A DNA stretch of 30,380 nt, taken from assembly GCA_040902885.1 (NCBI GenBank), contig JBBDWK010000047.1, positions 1 to 30,380 on the forward strand, written 5' to 3'. Within the stretch, counting starts at the first letter, position 1; each line of letters begins with the position of its first letter. Both the position numbers and the translations under genes were made by a program. Source of the DNA: JBBDWK01 sp040902885. GTDB taxonomy: Bacteria; Acidobacteriota; Terriglobia; Bryobacterales; Bryobacteraceae. Under the pieces are notes generated by a model. It was not told the DNA's origin. It saw only the letters and a list, made by a program, of their open reading frames with translations, and did no database searches. This document shows positions 1 through 9,162 of the stretch, one piece after another.

Positions 1-318
1 ACCGCAAATGACATAATAGGAAGACTCTTGGAGGACGATAACGAATGGCTAATGTTTTTACAGTGCTATGGGGCTGTGATAGAAGACTGCCCGCTGATTT
101 GCACGGACGACAGCCTTCAATACGTCAAGGAAGTAATAATAAAAAAGATTGACATTCCAGGATCTACCAAAGTCCTTGATGATGGCACAGTACTGGTGTT
201 TGTACTAGAGTGGCAATGGCGCTCGCCTTCAAGGGGTCCCAAAGCCACGCAGAAAATCTTCACATACCGAGTGCCTACAAATACGGCCTCGCCCTCACCA
301 GCGCCGCAATCACCATAG
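1..318 (+). CDS. hypothetical protein, 5' end outside window
   Basis: The frame is open from the first base of the window to a TAG at 316-318, about 105 codons, so the true start is probably upstream; the first usable internal start is a TTG at 28. I do not recognise the product. The N-terminal two thirds are acidic and mixed hydrophobic, with four cysteines and no membrane segment or signal peptide. The last 15 residues are rich in proline, serine and threonine, which could be a tail or could mean that the frame runs past the real gene. Base composition is clearly more A/T-rich than the genes after position 990. The stop lies only 8 bases from the stop of the convergent nuclease relic, an arrangement expected of two real convergent genes. 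Confidence 0.35.
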   Translation, partial: TANDIIGRLLEDDNEWLMFLQCYGAVIEDCPLICTDDSLQYVKEVIIKKIDIPGSTKVLDDGTVLVFVLEWQWRSPSRGPKATQKIFTYRVPTNTASPSPAPQSP

Positions 319-326
319 GCCAAAGC

Positions 327-761
327 TCAGGCGGCAAGCCGCTGTTCATCACTCCCTCTACGGTCTGCTCGATTGAGTCTGGTGAACTCATTCAATCTCT
401 CCTCTACTTCCTCAACGGAGTGGGCCACAAATGCCATGCCTCCCGCCTCGTTAATGGTGTCAATGAACTGCTGCTGTTCGACCGTCGGCTTGTTGCCCGG
501 CCGCTTTACCTCTATCGCAAGGAACCTACCGTCCGGTAAACATCCGATGATATCGGAAACGCCGCGCGTGTGGGAGGGAATGTAGGACTGCTGCTTGACG
601 CTGTAGATTCCGGAGTTCTGGTGCTTGTAGCAATAGGCGTAAGGTCATTATCTGTAAAAGATAAGCCCCACTTGAACAATGGGTAACGAAAAATGGCAAA
701 AAGCGCAATTGGCACAAGTCTTAAAGTAGGGGTTATACAACGGTTTGTCGGCAGGCTTCAT
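327..761 (-). pseudogene. VRR-NUC (PD-(D/E)XK) phage-type nuclease, broken by tandem stop codons
   Basis: Read on the minus strand, an ATG at 761-759 follows a strong ribosome binding site (GGAGAGG, complement of 767-773, 5-base spacing). It opens a 37-codon frame that ends in TAA-TGA (complement of 645-650). The same frame then continues open for 105 codons to a TGA at 329-327. This second part carries the VRR-NUC signature: a GVSD motif supplying the metal-binding Asp, about 10 residues later IEVK supplying the E-x-K pair, then a Gln-rich helix and a GGMAFVAHS strand. Such nucleases are typical of phages and mobile elements. The first 37 residues contain a C-x2-C-x2-C cluster and do not resemble a VRR-NUC N-terminus, so either the tandem stops inactivated a single gene or two pieces are juxtaposed. 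A 24-codon ORF (349-275, minus) overlaps the 3' end and may be chance. The nuclease motif is clear; the gene structure is inferred. Confidence 0.6.
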
Positions 762-807
762 CACAACCTCTCCATAAAGCTTGTATGGCTTCGCTCATTT
801 GCCCGAA

Positions 808-836
808 ATTATACACCCTCGGAAACGTGAGGACAA
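808..836 (-). promoter_or_regulatory. sigma70-type promoter for the nuclease relic
   Basis: On the minus strand there is TTGTCC (complement of 831-836), a 17-base spacer, and a perfect TATAAT (complement of 808-813). Transcription would start near 801 and give a leader of about 40 bases before the ribosome binding site and ATG at 761. Spacing and -10 box are ideal; the -35 box matches at 4 of 6. Confidence 0.5.
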
Positions 837-855
837 GCACAATTGTGAGCGCTTG
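834..855. promoter_or_regulatory. palindromic operator-like site overlapping the -35 box
   Basis: CACAATTGTG at 838-847 is a perfect 10-base palindrome flanked by CAAG (834-837) and, after four bases, CTTG (852-855). It overlaps the -35 box of the leftward promoter by three bases, where a repressor would block transcription. The right half resembles half of a lac-type operator, but no regulator gene is visible nearby. Confidence 0.3.
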
Positions 856-928
856 CCTGCGGAGATTTTAGATTGAAAAAGGGCTGTAAGTGGAGTAGAA
901 TCAGAGGGAAAGGAGCGGGTTAATAAGG

Positions 929-973
929 CTTGCACCCCAAGCAAGCGCGCTAGCCAGGCTGCGCCACGGCCCG
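929..973 (-). tRNA. tRNA-Pro(GGG), 5' part only (truncated)
   Basis: The complement of 973 to 929 reads as the first 45 bases of a tRNA: a 7-base 5' acceptor strand (CGGGCCG), TG, a D arm with a GCGC/GCGC stem, one base, then an anticodon arm with a CTTGC/GCAAG stem around the loop TTGGGGT. Bases 34-36 of the loop are GGG, a proline anticodon. Nothing downstream looks like a T arm (no GGTTCGAATCC-like sequence) and no CGGCCCG strand exists to pair with the acceptor. The gene therefore breaks exactly after the anticodon stem, at the border with the A/T-rich segment. It starts 21 bases after the atpC stop on the same strand. It is probably non-functional, and may mark an integration or deletion junction. 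Confidence 0.6.
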
Positions 974-994
974 AATGTTTGATTTTACTACACG

Positions 995-1399
995 CTACTT
1001 CTTCGCCGCCGCCTCAATGCGCGCTTGCGCTTTCTTCATCGCGTAAAGAGCCCTCGCAACGTCCACGCCCACCGACGGATTCGTCAGCCGCTCCTGCGCC
1101 CGCTGCAGCGCCGCTTCCGCCCGCTGCACGTCAATCTCTTCGGCCCGCTCCGCCCGCTCCGCCAGAATGCGCACATGATCCGGCAATACCTCCACGAAGC
1201 CGCCGTGAATCGAAAGATACTGCTTGCGCCCCTGAACGGTGTAGGTCATGAAGCCCGTCGTCAACTCGCTCACCAGAGGGGCATGGCCTGGAAGAACGCC
1301 GATGTAGCCGTTCTTGGCCGGGATCTGCGCCTCGCTCACGTCTTCGCGAAGCAGCAATCGCTCGGGCGTGGCGATCTCGAGCTCGAAGGTGTCCGCCAT
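995..1399 (-). CDS. atpC: F-type ATP synthase epsilon subunit
   Basis: A 134-residue protein of the usual length for the epsilon subunit, which forms the central stalk with gamma and couples or inhibits rotation. The N-terminal beta-sandwich (residues 1-85) has the typical ETATPE-like opening (LEIATPE), the NGYIGVLPGHAPL segment and an IHGGFVEV strand. The C-terminal half (90-134) is two helices rich in Ala, Arg and Glu that form the regulatory hairpin. It is the last gene of the atp operon, with a 6-base gap after atpD. The truncated tRNA-Pro lies just downstream on the same strand. Confidence 0.97.
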   Translation of the reverse strand: MADTFELEIATPERLLLREDVSEAQIPAKNGYIGVLPGHAPLVSELTTGFMTYTVQGRKQYLSIHGGFVEVLPDHVRILAERAERAEEIDVQRAEAALQRAQERLTNPSVGVDVARALYAMKKAQARIEAAAKK

Positions 1400-1405
1400 C
1401 GCGCG

Positions 1406-2866
<1,461 letters not shown>

Positions 2867-2875
2867 AAAATTTTC

Positions 2876-3716
<841 letters not shown>

Positions 3717-3724
<8 letters not shown>

Positions 3725-5243
3725 GGGCGGCTGCCGAAACGAAGCGTTCCTTGGCCTCCTTGATCGCCGCATTCAGATCGGCGCGCACGGCATCGTCCAG
3801 GACTTTCTTCTCGCGAATGGCCGCCCAGAGATTCGGGTGCGCGCTATCGATGTACCGGTAGAGCGCTTCTTCGAACTTGCGGCAATCCTCCACGGGGATG
3901 TCGTCGAGATAACCGTTGGTGCCTGCGTAGACGATGGCGACCTGCTTCTCCACCGGCAGCGGCTGGAACTGGCCCTGCTTCAAAATCTCCACCTGGCGGC
4001 GCCCGCGGTTCAACTGGGCCGCGGAGGCTTTATCCAGATCGGAACCGAACTGGGCGAAGGCGGCGAGCTCACGGTACTGCGCCAGCTCGAGCCGCAGCGT
4101 TCCGGCCACCTGGCGCATGGCTTTGATCTGGGCGCTGCCGCCGACGCGGCTGACAGATAGGCCGACATTGACGCCGGGCCGCACGCCCGCGTTGAACAAA
4201 TCGGCTTCCAGATAGATCTGGCCGTCCGTGATCGAGATGACGTTAGTTGGAATGTACGCCGAAACGTCGCCGGCCTGGGTTTCGATGATGGGCAGGGCGG
4301 TGAGCGATCCGCCGCCGAGCTCTTTGTTCAGCTTGGACCCGCGCTCCAGCAAGCGGCTGTGGAGGAAGAACACATCGCCGGGGTAGGCTTCGCGTCCGGG
4401 CGGGCGGCGCAGCAGCAGCGAGATCTCGCGATACGCCGCGGCGTGCTTGGAGAGATCGTCGTAGATGCAGAGCGCGTGGCCGCCGTTGTCGCGGAAGTAT
4501 TCGCCGATGGCGCATCCGGCGTAGGGGGCCAGATACTGCATGGGAGCGGGATCGGAAGCCGAGGCCGAGACGACGATGGTGTAGTCCATGGCGCCGGCGT
4601 CCTCCAGAATCTTCACCACCTGCGCCACCGTGGAACGCTTCTGCCCGATGGCGACATAGATGCAGATTACGTCGCCGCCTTTCTGGTTGATGATGGTGTC
4701 GAGGGCAATGGCCGTCTTGCCGGTCTGGCGGTCGCCGATAATCAGCTCGCGCTGTCCCCGGCCGATGGGAATCATGGCATCGATGGCCTTGAGGCCGGTC
4801 TGCAACGGTTCCTTCACGGGCTGCCGGTCCACCACGCCGGGCGCCAGGCGCTCGATGTGGTTGAACTGTTCCGTGATTACGGGCCCCTTGCCGTCGATCG
4901 GCTGGCCGAGAGCGTTGACCACGCGGCCGATCATCGCCGGGCCCACGGGCACCGACATAATGCGGCCGGTGCGCTTGACCTCGTCGCCTTCCTTAATCTC
5001 CGTGAATTCTCCCAAAAGCACCGATCCCACCTGGTCTTCTTCCAGGTTCATGGCGATGCCGGACACGTTGTGGGGAAACTCGATCAGCTCCCCGGCCATG
5101 ACCTTCTCCAGACCGTGGATGCGGGCGATGCCGTCTCCCACCGAGATCACGGACCCGACCTCGGAAACGTCGATCACGCCTTCATAGTTCTCAATCTGCT
5201 CGCGCAGAACGCGCGAAATCTCATCCGCTCGAATTTGAGCCAT
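3717..5243 (-). CDS. atpA: F-type ATP synthase alpha subunit
   Basis: A 508-residue non-catalytic nucleotide-binding subunit of F1. The N-terminal 25 residues (MAQIRADEISRVLR) form the helix that contacts delta. The P-loop variant GDRQTGKT is at residues 170-177, and the conserved SVSRVGGSAQ segment containing the arginine finger lies around residue 360. Length is typical. It is preceded by a moderate ribosome binding site (GAAAGG) in the 29-base gap after atpH, and its 3' end overlaps atpG by 8 bases. Confidence 0.98.
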
Positions 5244-5272
5244 AAGAACCTTTCTTTAACGGCGGATCGCGG

Positions 5273-5818
5273 CTAGTGCCCGCGAAGCCTCCGGCCGAGA
5301 GCTTCCAGCCGCCCCCGTACGCTGCCGTCGTAGACCGTGGAGCCGATGCGCACGCGAACGCCCCCGATCAGGCTGGGATCAACCGAGGATTCCAGCCGCA
5401 CTGTGCTTCCGGTCAGCTTGCCGAACTCCGCCTTCAGCGAATCGGCCTGCTCGCCGCTGAGGGGATAGGCAGTGGTGGCGCTGGCGCGAACCACTCCCAG
5501 CCGCGCATCCAGCAGGGTCTCGAACGCTTCAGCCATTTCCGGCAACTCGCCTGTACGGCGATGGTCCACAACCACGTACAAAAAATTCCGCACTGCCAGC
5601 GAGAGATCCATGCTTTCGCCGAGCTTGCGGATTACCGCGCGCTTCCGCGCGGGCGGGATCGCCGGGGAGGCGAGAACGTTCCGCAACTCCTCCGACGCCT
5701 GCGCCGCATCGCGGAAAGCCCGCAACTCTTCCACAGCCCGTTCGGGCGCTACTGGGGATTTGTCCGCGGTCACCACTTCAACCAGGGCCGCGGCGTAACG
5801 GGAAGCAACTCGAGCCAT
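5273..5818 (-). CDS. atpH: F-type ATP synthase delta subunit (OSCP)
   Basis: A 181-residue protein linking the peripheral stalk to the top of F1. The N-terminal helical bundle (1-105) begins with the typical VASRYAAALVEV, and the C-terminal part contains the family's VDPSLIGGVRVRIG segment followed by YDGSVRGRLEAL. Length and position between the b subunit and alpha are standard. There are 6 bases between the atpF stop and the atpH start, and no clear ribosome binding site, so coupling to upstream translation is likely. Confidence 0.95.
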   Translation of the reverse strand: MARVASRYAAALVEVVTADKSPVAPERAVEELRAFRDAAQASEELRNVLASPAIPPARKRAVIRKLGESMDLSLAVRNFLYVVVDHRRTGELPEMAEAFETLLDARLGVVRASATTAYPLSGEQADSLKAEFGKLTGSTVRLESSVDPSLIGGVRVRIGSTVYDGSVRGRLEALGRRLRGH

Positions 5819-5824
5819 TTCGTG

Positions 5825-6409
5825 TTAAGAATTCTCCCGGCGCAGGTTGCCCGCAAACGCACGAACCAGCTGGTCCTGCCCGTCCGGGGTCATTCGGGCG
5901 GCGACCTTCTGGCGGGCGAGGTCCAGAGCCAGGGCCGCGGAATGGTCCTTCAGATCCTGACGCGCGGCTTTGGCGGCGGACTCGATCTCCCGTTCGGCGT
6001 TGGCCTGAATCTTGGCCAGGTCGCGCTCCGCGTCGCGGCGCATGCGCTCGCCCTCGGCGGCGGCCTCCGCGCGCGCGTCGCCGCGCAGGGACTCGACGTC
6101 CGCATCCAGTTTCCGCAGGCGGGCGTCCATCTCCACCGCGCGGGCCTCGGCCTGAGCGCGCAGCGCGGCCGCTTCGGTCAGGCCCTGCACGATAGCCCGG
6201 GAACGGCTGGCGAAGAACGGCTTGGCATACTTTGCCATCAGAAACCCGAGACCGGCGGCGAGAATCGCAAAATTCGCCCACTTCCAGACGATCATGTCGT
6301 CATGGCCCCCGGTTTCATGGGTCTCGGCTGCAGGACCTTCGGCCGCGTGCTGGGCGGGAAGAGAGAAGGCTGCGAAGAGCAGCAGAATCGCGATCGAGAG
6401 AACCTTCAC
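5825..6409 (-). CDS. atpF: F-type ATP synthase b subunit with N-terminal signal-like segment
   Basis: A 194-residue peripheral-stalk subunit. Residues 1-19 form a signal-peptide-like stretch (MKVLSIAILLLFAAFSLPAQ). They are followed by an Ala/Glu/His-rich linker, a second hydrophobic segment at about 41-60 (membrane anchor) and a long charged Ala/Arg/Glu-rich coiled coil from 65 to about 175. The classical b subunit has only one membrane segment, so the first hydrophobic stretch is probably cleaved; this architecture is known in several phyla. It overlaps the upstream b-type gene by 4 bases (ATGA). Confidence 0.9.
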   Translation of the reverse strand: MKVLSIAILLLFAAFSLPAQHAAEGPAAETHETGGHDDMIVWKWANFAILAAGLGFLMAKYAKPFFASRSRAIVQGLTEAAALRAQAEARAVEMDARLRKLDADVESLRGDARAEAAAEGERMRRDAERDLAKIQANAEREIESAAKAARQDLKDHSAALALDLARQKVAARMTPDGQDQLVRAFAGNLRRENS

Positions 6410-6855
6410 GCCGCCCTCCCGGGCAGGATGGCCTGGGCGATCCGCTCGGCGAGCGAGTCGCTTTCGGCAGCCAGGGATTGCCTGGCTACGCTGGCGTCAG
6501 CCGCCAGTTGCTCCCGCGCGGCGCGGATGGCGGCGTCGGATCGTTCGCGCGCCATGCGCACGGACGCCGCCCGCTCCTCCTGCAACTGCCGCCGCAGTTG
6601 TTCCTGCTCCAGGTAAATCTCCGATTTAGCGGCCCGTAGCGCCGCCTCATACTGAGCGGCCTTCTCGGACGCCTTGGCCAGGCTCTGTTCCGCGAGTTTT
6701 CGCGCGCCCTCCGTGGCCTCCCGGCGGGCCTGGAGCACATGCTCCAGCGGCCGGAAGAACATGAATTTGAGATAGAAATGAAGGAGGACGACCAGAATGA
6801 AAGTGGGCAGGGCTCGCAGCAGTAACCCACCTAGCGCTTCGACTATGGACTCCAT
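6406..6855 (-). CDS. atpF: F-type ATP synthase b' (second b-type) subunit
   Basis: A 149-residue protein with one hydrophobic segment at about 10-33 (ALPTFILVVLLHFYLKFMFF) followed by a heptad-like coiled coil of Ala, Glu, Arg and Gln to residue 140. This is the plain b/b' architecture. With the next gene it would form a heterodimeric peripheral stalk. It is the first gene of the atp operon, has no strong ribosome binding site, and is preceded by a good promoter at 6919-6946. The a and c subunit genes are not in the window and must lie elsewhere. Confidence 0.9.
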   Translation of the reverse strand: MESIVEALGGLLLRALPTFILVVLLHFYLKFMFFRPLEHVLQARREATEGARKLAEQSLAKASEKAAQYEAALRAAKSEIYLEQEQLRRQLQEERAASVRMARERSDAAIRAAREQLAADASVARQSLAAESDSLAERIAQAILPGRAA

Positions 6856-6918
6856 GCAATTTCGACAGGGAACGGCTCAGACCCTTGCTCCGATACCGGG
6901 AATGCGCCGATGCCCGAA

Positions 6919-6946
6919 AGTATCACATCCTCGGGCAGGGCGTCAA
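6919..6946 (-). promoter_or_regulatory. sigma70-type promoter of the atp operon
   Basis: The minus strand reads TTGACG (complement of 6941-6946), a 16-base spacer, then GATACT (complement of 6919-6924). The predicted start near 6912 leaves a leader of about 57 bases before the first b-type gene. It lies in the 108-base gap after the small cysteine protein, so the atp genes need not depend on the arsA promoter. Confidence 0.4.
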
Positions 6947-6963
6947 ACCGTGCCTGTCGCGTC

Positions 6964-7185
6964 TTACTCGACGGGAACGGTTGTCCCCTTCCTTTCCTGC
7001 CGCGACAGCCGCTCGATGCGGTTATCGATGAAACTTCGCAAACCCTTGAGGAATTCGATCCGGGAGTTGCGGAAGTGCTCCCGGGTGTCTTCCGGGCAGC
7101 ACTGCTTGAACATCTCCGAGATCTGCGGCCCCATCCCCATGCAGCCGCAGCCGGCCGATTGCGTATTCTCTTGCCGTTCGGTCAT
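6964..7185 (-). CDS. small cysteine-containing protein linked to ArsA-type ATPase
   Basis: A 73-residue protein without signal peptide or membrane segment. I do not recognise a named family. Residues 12-16 are GCGCM, and a second pair of cysteines is at 29-30 (QCCPED), giving four cysteines (13, 15, 29, 30) that could bind a metal or a cluster. Residues 32-63 form one amphipathic, charged helix (HFRNSRIEFLKGLRSFIDNRIERL). It starts 2 bases after the stop of the ArsA-like gene, so the two are almost certainly cotranscribed and probably act together. A role as a metal-binding partner or regulator is inference only. Confidence 0.75.
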   Translation of the reverse strand: MTERQENTQSAGCGCMGMGPQISEMFKQCCPEDTREHFRNSRIEFLKGLRSFIDNRIERLSRQERKGTTVPVE

Positions 7186-7187
7186 AA

Positions 7188-8375
7188 CTAACTTTCCCTC
7201 ATCTCCACTCTGAGTATCTTATTTTCGAGCTTCGCTTTGGTGGGCATCAGCGCCGCCATGGAGGTCGGCAACCCGATGTGGCGGCGTAGCGTTCCAATCT
7301 CGACGACCAGCTCGTCGCCTTTCTTAAATAGACCCACCTCGCCTTTGGCGGCGAAGGGCAGGGCGAGCCGGACTTCGTAATGCCCGTTCACCTTCTCGAA
7401 GGTGTACGGCGCCTCGGTGCGCGTGATCTGGGCCGGGTCCTCCTTCTCGCCGTAGAGGACATCCGCCAGCTCCGCCAGCCTCTCGCGCCCCAATACCTCC
7501 CGTGTGAACAGGGGCACGCGCTTCACGGCGACGGGCGCGAAGTACGATTCAATCTCGTCCAGAATTTTCGACTGAGAGTTGTGCCATTCCTTGAAGTATA
7601 AGTCGGTAACCTGTTCGGGAAGAACGCGGTTAACAACGATGCCATCCACCGTTAGACCGTGCAGCGAAAAGTAGACAAATGCCCTCTGCGTCTCGCGCAG
7701 AACCATTCTTTCCGGATTGGTCACCAAGCGGACGCTGGTCACCTTGGGATTCTCGAGCAGCGTGTCGATACCCTCCAGGCGGCTGAACAGGTCCTTGATG
7801 TTGGCAAAGTAGTTATCGGTGGGCAGTTCCACCGGCGATACGCGGTTGGCCAACGGCCGGACGGCTTTCAGGAGGGTCCTCTGGAAGGGAAAGATATGCT
7901 TCATGTACCATTCGAGCGTGGTCGGCATGCTGACGAAGCGCATGGATTCCGCGGTCGGCGCGCAATCGAGAATCACGACGTCGTAGCGCCCCTCGCGGCG
8001 GTACTGGTTGACGTACATCATGGCGCTCAGCTCTTCCATGCCCGGAAGGATGGCCAGCTCCTCGGCCTCCACGTCGCTGATGCCCGTAGTGCGGAGGATG
8101 GAGATCACGTAGGCGGAAATCTCGCGCCAGTGACGCTTGATTTCTCTTTGAATGTTGACTTCGTGGATGGAAAGGCGGTCGTCGATGCGGAGCGGGTCGC
8201 CGGTCTTTCCGTGGAAAAGGGAGGTTTCCAGGTCGAAAGAATCGGCCAGGCTGTGCGCCGGATCGACGCTCATGACAAGGGTTCGGTACCCGAGGCGCGA
8301 CAACTGGATACCAGTAGCGGCAGCGATGCTCGTTTTCCCGACTCCTCCCTTTCCACTGAACAGGAGGATTCTCAT
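7188..8375 (-). CDS. ArsA/Get3-type ATPase with C-terminal HSP20-like domain
   Basis: A 395-residue SIMIBI-class ATPase. The deviant Walker A motif GKGGVGKT is at residues 8-15, with DPAHSL at about 38-43 (switch I) and DCAPTAES near residue 140 (switch II). From about residue 315 the protein has a small beta-rich domain (YTFEKVNGHYEVRLALPF onwards) that fits the HSP20-like domain attached to many bacterial ArsA homologues. Classical ArsA is a tandem duplication of about 580 residues acting with ArsB; this is a single-copy protein with no arsenic genes nearby, so arsenite export is not supported. A chaperone-like or membrane-protein-targeting role as in Get3 is equally possible. The small cysteine protein follows after 2 bases. 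Confidence 0.88.
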   Translation of the reverse strand: MRILLFSGKGGVGKTSIAAATGIQLSRLGYRTLVMSVDPAHSLADSFDLETSLFHGKTGDPLRIDDRLSIHEVNIQREIKRHWREISAYVISILRTTGISDVEAEELAILPGMEELSAMMYVNQYRREGRYDVVILDCAPTAESMRFVSMPTTLEWYMKHIFPFQRTLLKAVRPLANRVSPVELPTDNYFANIKDLFSRLEGIDTLLENPKVTSVRLVTNPERMVLRETQRAFVYFSLHGLTVDGIVVNRVLPEQVTDLYFKEWHNSQSKILDEIESYFAPVAVKRVPLFTREVLGRERLAELADVLYGEKEDPAQITRTEAPYTFEKVNGHYEVRLALPFAAKGEVGLFKKGDELVVEIGTLRRHIGLPTSMAALMPTKAKLENKILRVEMRES

Positions 8376-8384
8376 ATATATCCC

Positions 8385-8390
8385 ATTCTA
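8385..8390 (-). promoter_or_regulatory. -10-like box just upstream of the arsA-type start
   Basis: TAGAAT on the minus strand ends 9 bases before the ATG at 8375. The intervening bases GGGATATAT contain no ribosome binding site and no clear -35 box is seen. If used, the transcript would begin within two or three bases of the start codon. Confidence 0.25.
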
Positions 8391-8455
8391 CCGGCGATTG
8401 GGCGTTCGCGGGGGGCCGCGCGGCATGAAAACTCCGTCTTGACGCTCGCCAAACA

Positions 8456-8516
8456 GAGCCGCGACCGGAGGGAGCGGTTACAGAGGGGTCCGGGCCGCTT
8501 CCTTCGGGCGCGGCTC
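8456..8516. repeat. 61-base inverted-repeat element, GAGCC-out arrangement
   Basis: A 24-base arm at 8456-8479 (GAGCCGCGACCGGAGGGAGC plus GGTT), a 13-base loop, and a diverged inverse arm at 8493-8516 (about 18 of 24 positions pair). The first arm matches the arm at 18849-18872 at 23 of 24 bases, so this is a dispersed repeat. It lies in the divergent region between the arsA-type gene and nuoB. Here the GAGCC ends face outward, opposite to the other copy. Confidence 0.7.
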
Positions 8517-8552
8517 AGTACGAGCGCGATTGCCGGGGGCCGCGCCGTCCAG

Positions 8553-8561
8553 TGTTACAAT
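8553..8561 (+). promoter_or_regulatory. extended -10 promoter element for nuoB
   Basis: TGT followed by TACAAT (5 of 6 matches to TATAAT) forms an extended -10 element. The predicted start near 8568 leaves about 22 bases before the GTG at 8590. The in-frame ATG at 8560 lies inside this box, which argues against it as the nuoB start. Confidence 0.35.
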
Positions 8562-8589
8562 GATTTCTCGCCCGCGGAGACAAAATAGA

Positions 8590-9153
8590 GTGTCCTTCAT
8601 TCAAAACCAGTTTGAACAAAACTTCGTCACCACTTCGGTGGATTACGTATTCAACTGGGCGCGCAAGAGCGCGCTGTGGCCGCTTACCTTCGGGCTGGCC
8701 TGCTGCGCGATCGAGATGATCGCCTCGTCCACGTCGCGCTTTGATATCGCGCGCTTCGGCGCGGAGGTCTTCCGGCCGAGCCCGCGCCAGTCCGACCTGA
8801 TGATCGTGGCGGGCACGGTCACGCTCAAGATGGCGCCGGTCCTGAAGAGAATCTGGGACCAGATGCCGGATCCCAAGTGGTGCATCTCCATGGGCGCGTG
8901 CTCCAGCGTCGGCGGACCGTTCAACACTTACGCAGTGCTCCAGGGTGTGGACAAGATCGTGCCTGTCGACGTCTACGTGACCGGCTGCCCGCCGCGTCCG
9001 GAGAATCTGTTCTACGCGCTACTGAAGCTGCAGGACAAGATCGATCAGATGACGACTCTCGTCAAGCGGCCCACCGAGGTCCGTCTGGACGAGGGCATGC
9101 TCGAAGAATTCAAGCAGCAGGTCATGATCGCCCAGGTTCAACATCCGGCGTAG
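8590..9153 (+). CDS. nuoB: NADH-quinone oxidoreductase subunit B
   Basis: The subunit of respiratory complex I that carries iron-sulfur cluster N2, the last electron carrier before quinone. With the GTG start at 8590 the protein has 187 residues and begins SFIQNQFEQNFV. The expected cysteines are present: the adjacent pair C38-C39 in GLACCAIEM, C104 in GACSSVGG and C133 in GCPPRPE. An in-frame ATG at 8560 would add 10 Arg-rich residues but overlaps the promoter element, so I prefer the GTG. It is unusual that nuoA, nuoC and nuoD do not flank it; the next gene is pgeF. It may serve a complex I encoded elsewhere or be a second copy. Confidence 0.93.
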   Translation: MSFIQNQFEQNFVTTSVDYVFNWARKSALWPLTFGLACCAIEMIASSTSRFDIARFGAEVFRPSPRQSDLMIVAGTVTLKMAPVLKRIWDQMPDPKWCISMGACSSVGGPFNTYAVLQGVDKIVPVDVYVTGCPPRPENLFYALLKLQDKIDQMTTLVKRPTEVRLDEGMLEEFKQQVMIAQVQHPA

Positions 9154-9162
9154 CCGATAACG

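Noticed and set aside
733..798. A 21-codon minus-strand ORF just after the promoter at 808-836
   Set aside because: It has no ribosome binding site and overlaps the ribosome binding site and start of the better-supported frame at 761.
7188..8375. An arsenic-resistance operon
   Set aside because: Only a single-domain ArsA-like ATPase is present; there is no arsB, arsR, arsC or arsD-like gene, and the C-terminal domain is HSP20-like.
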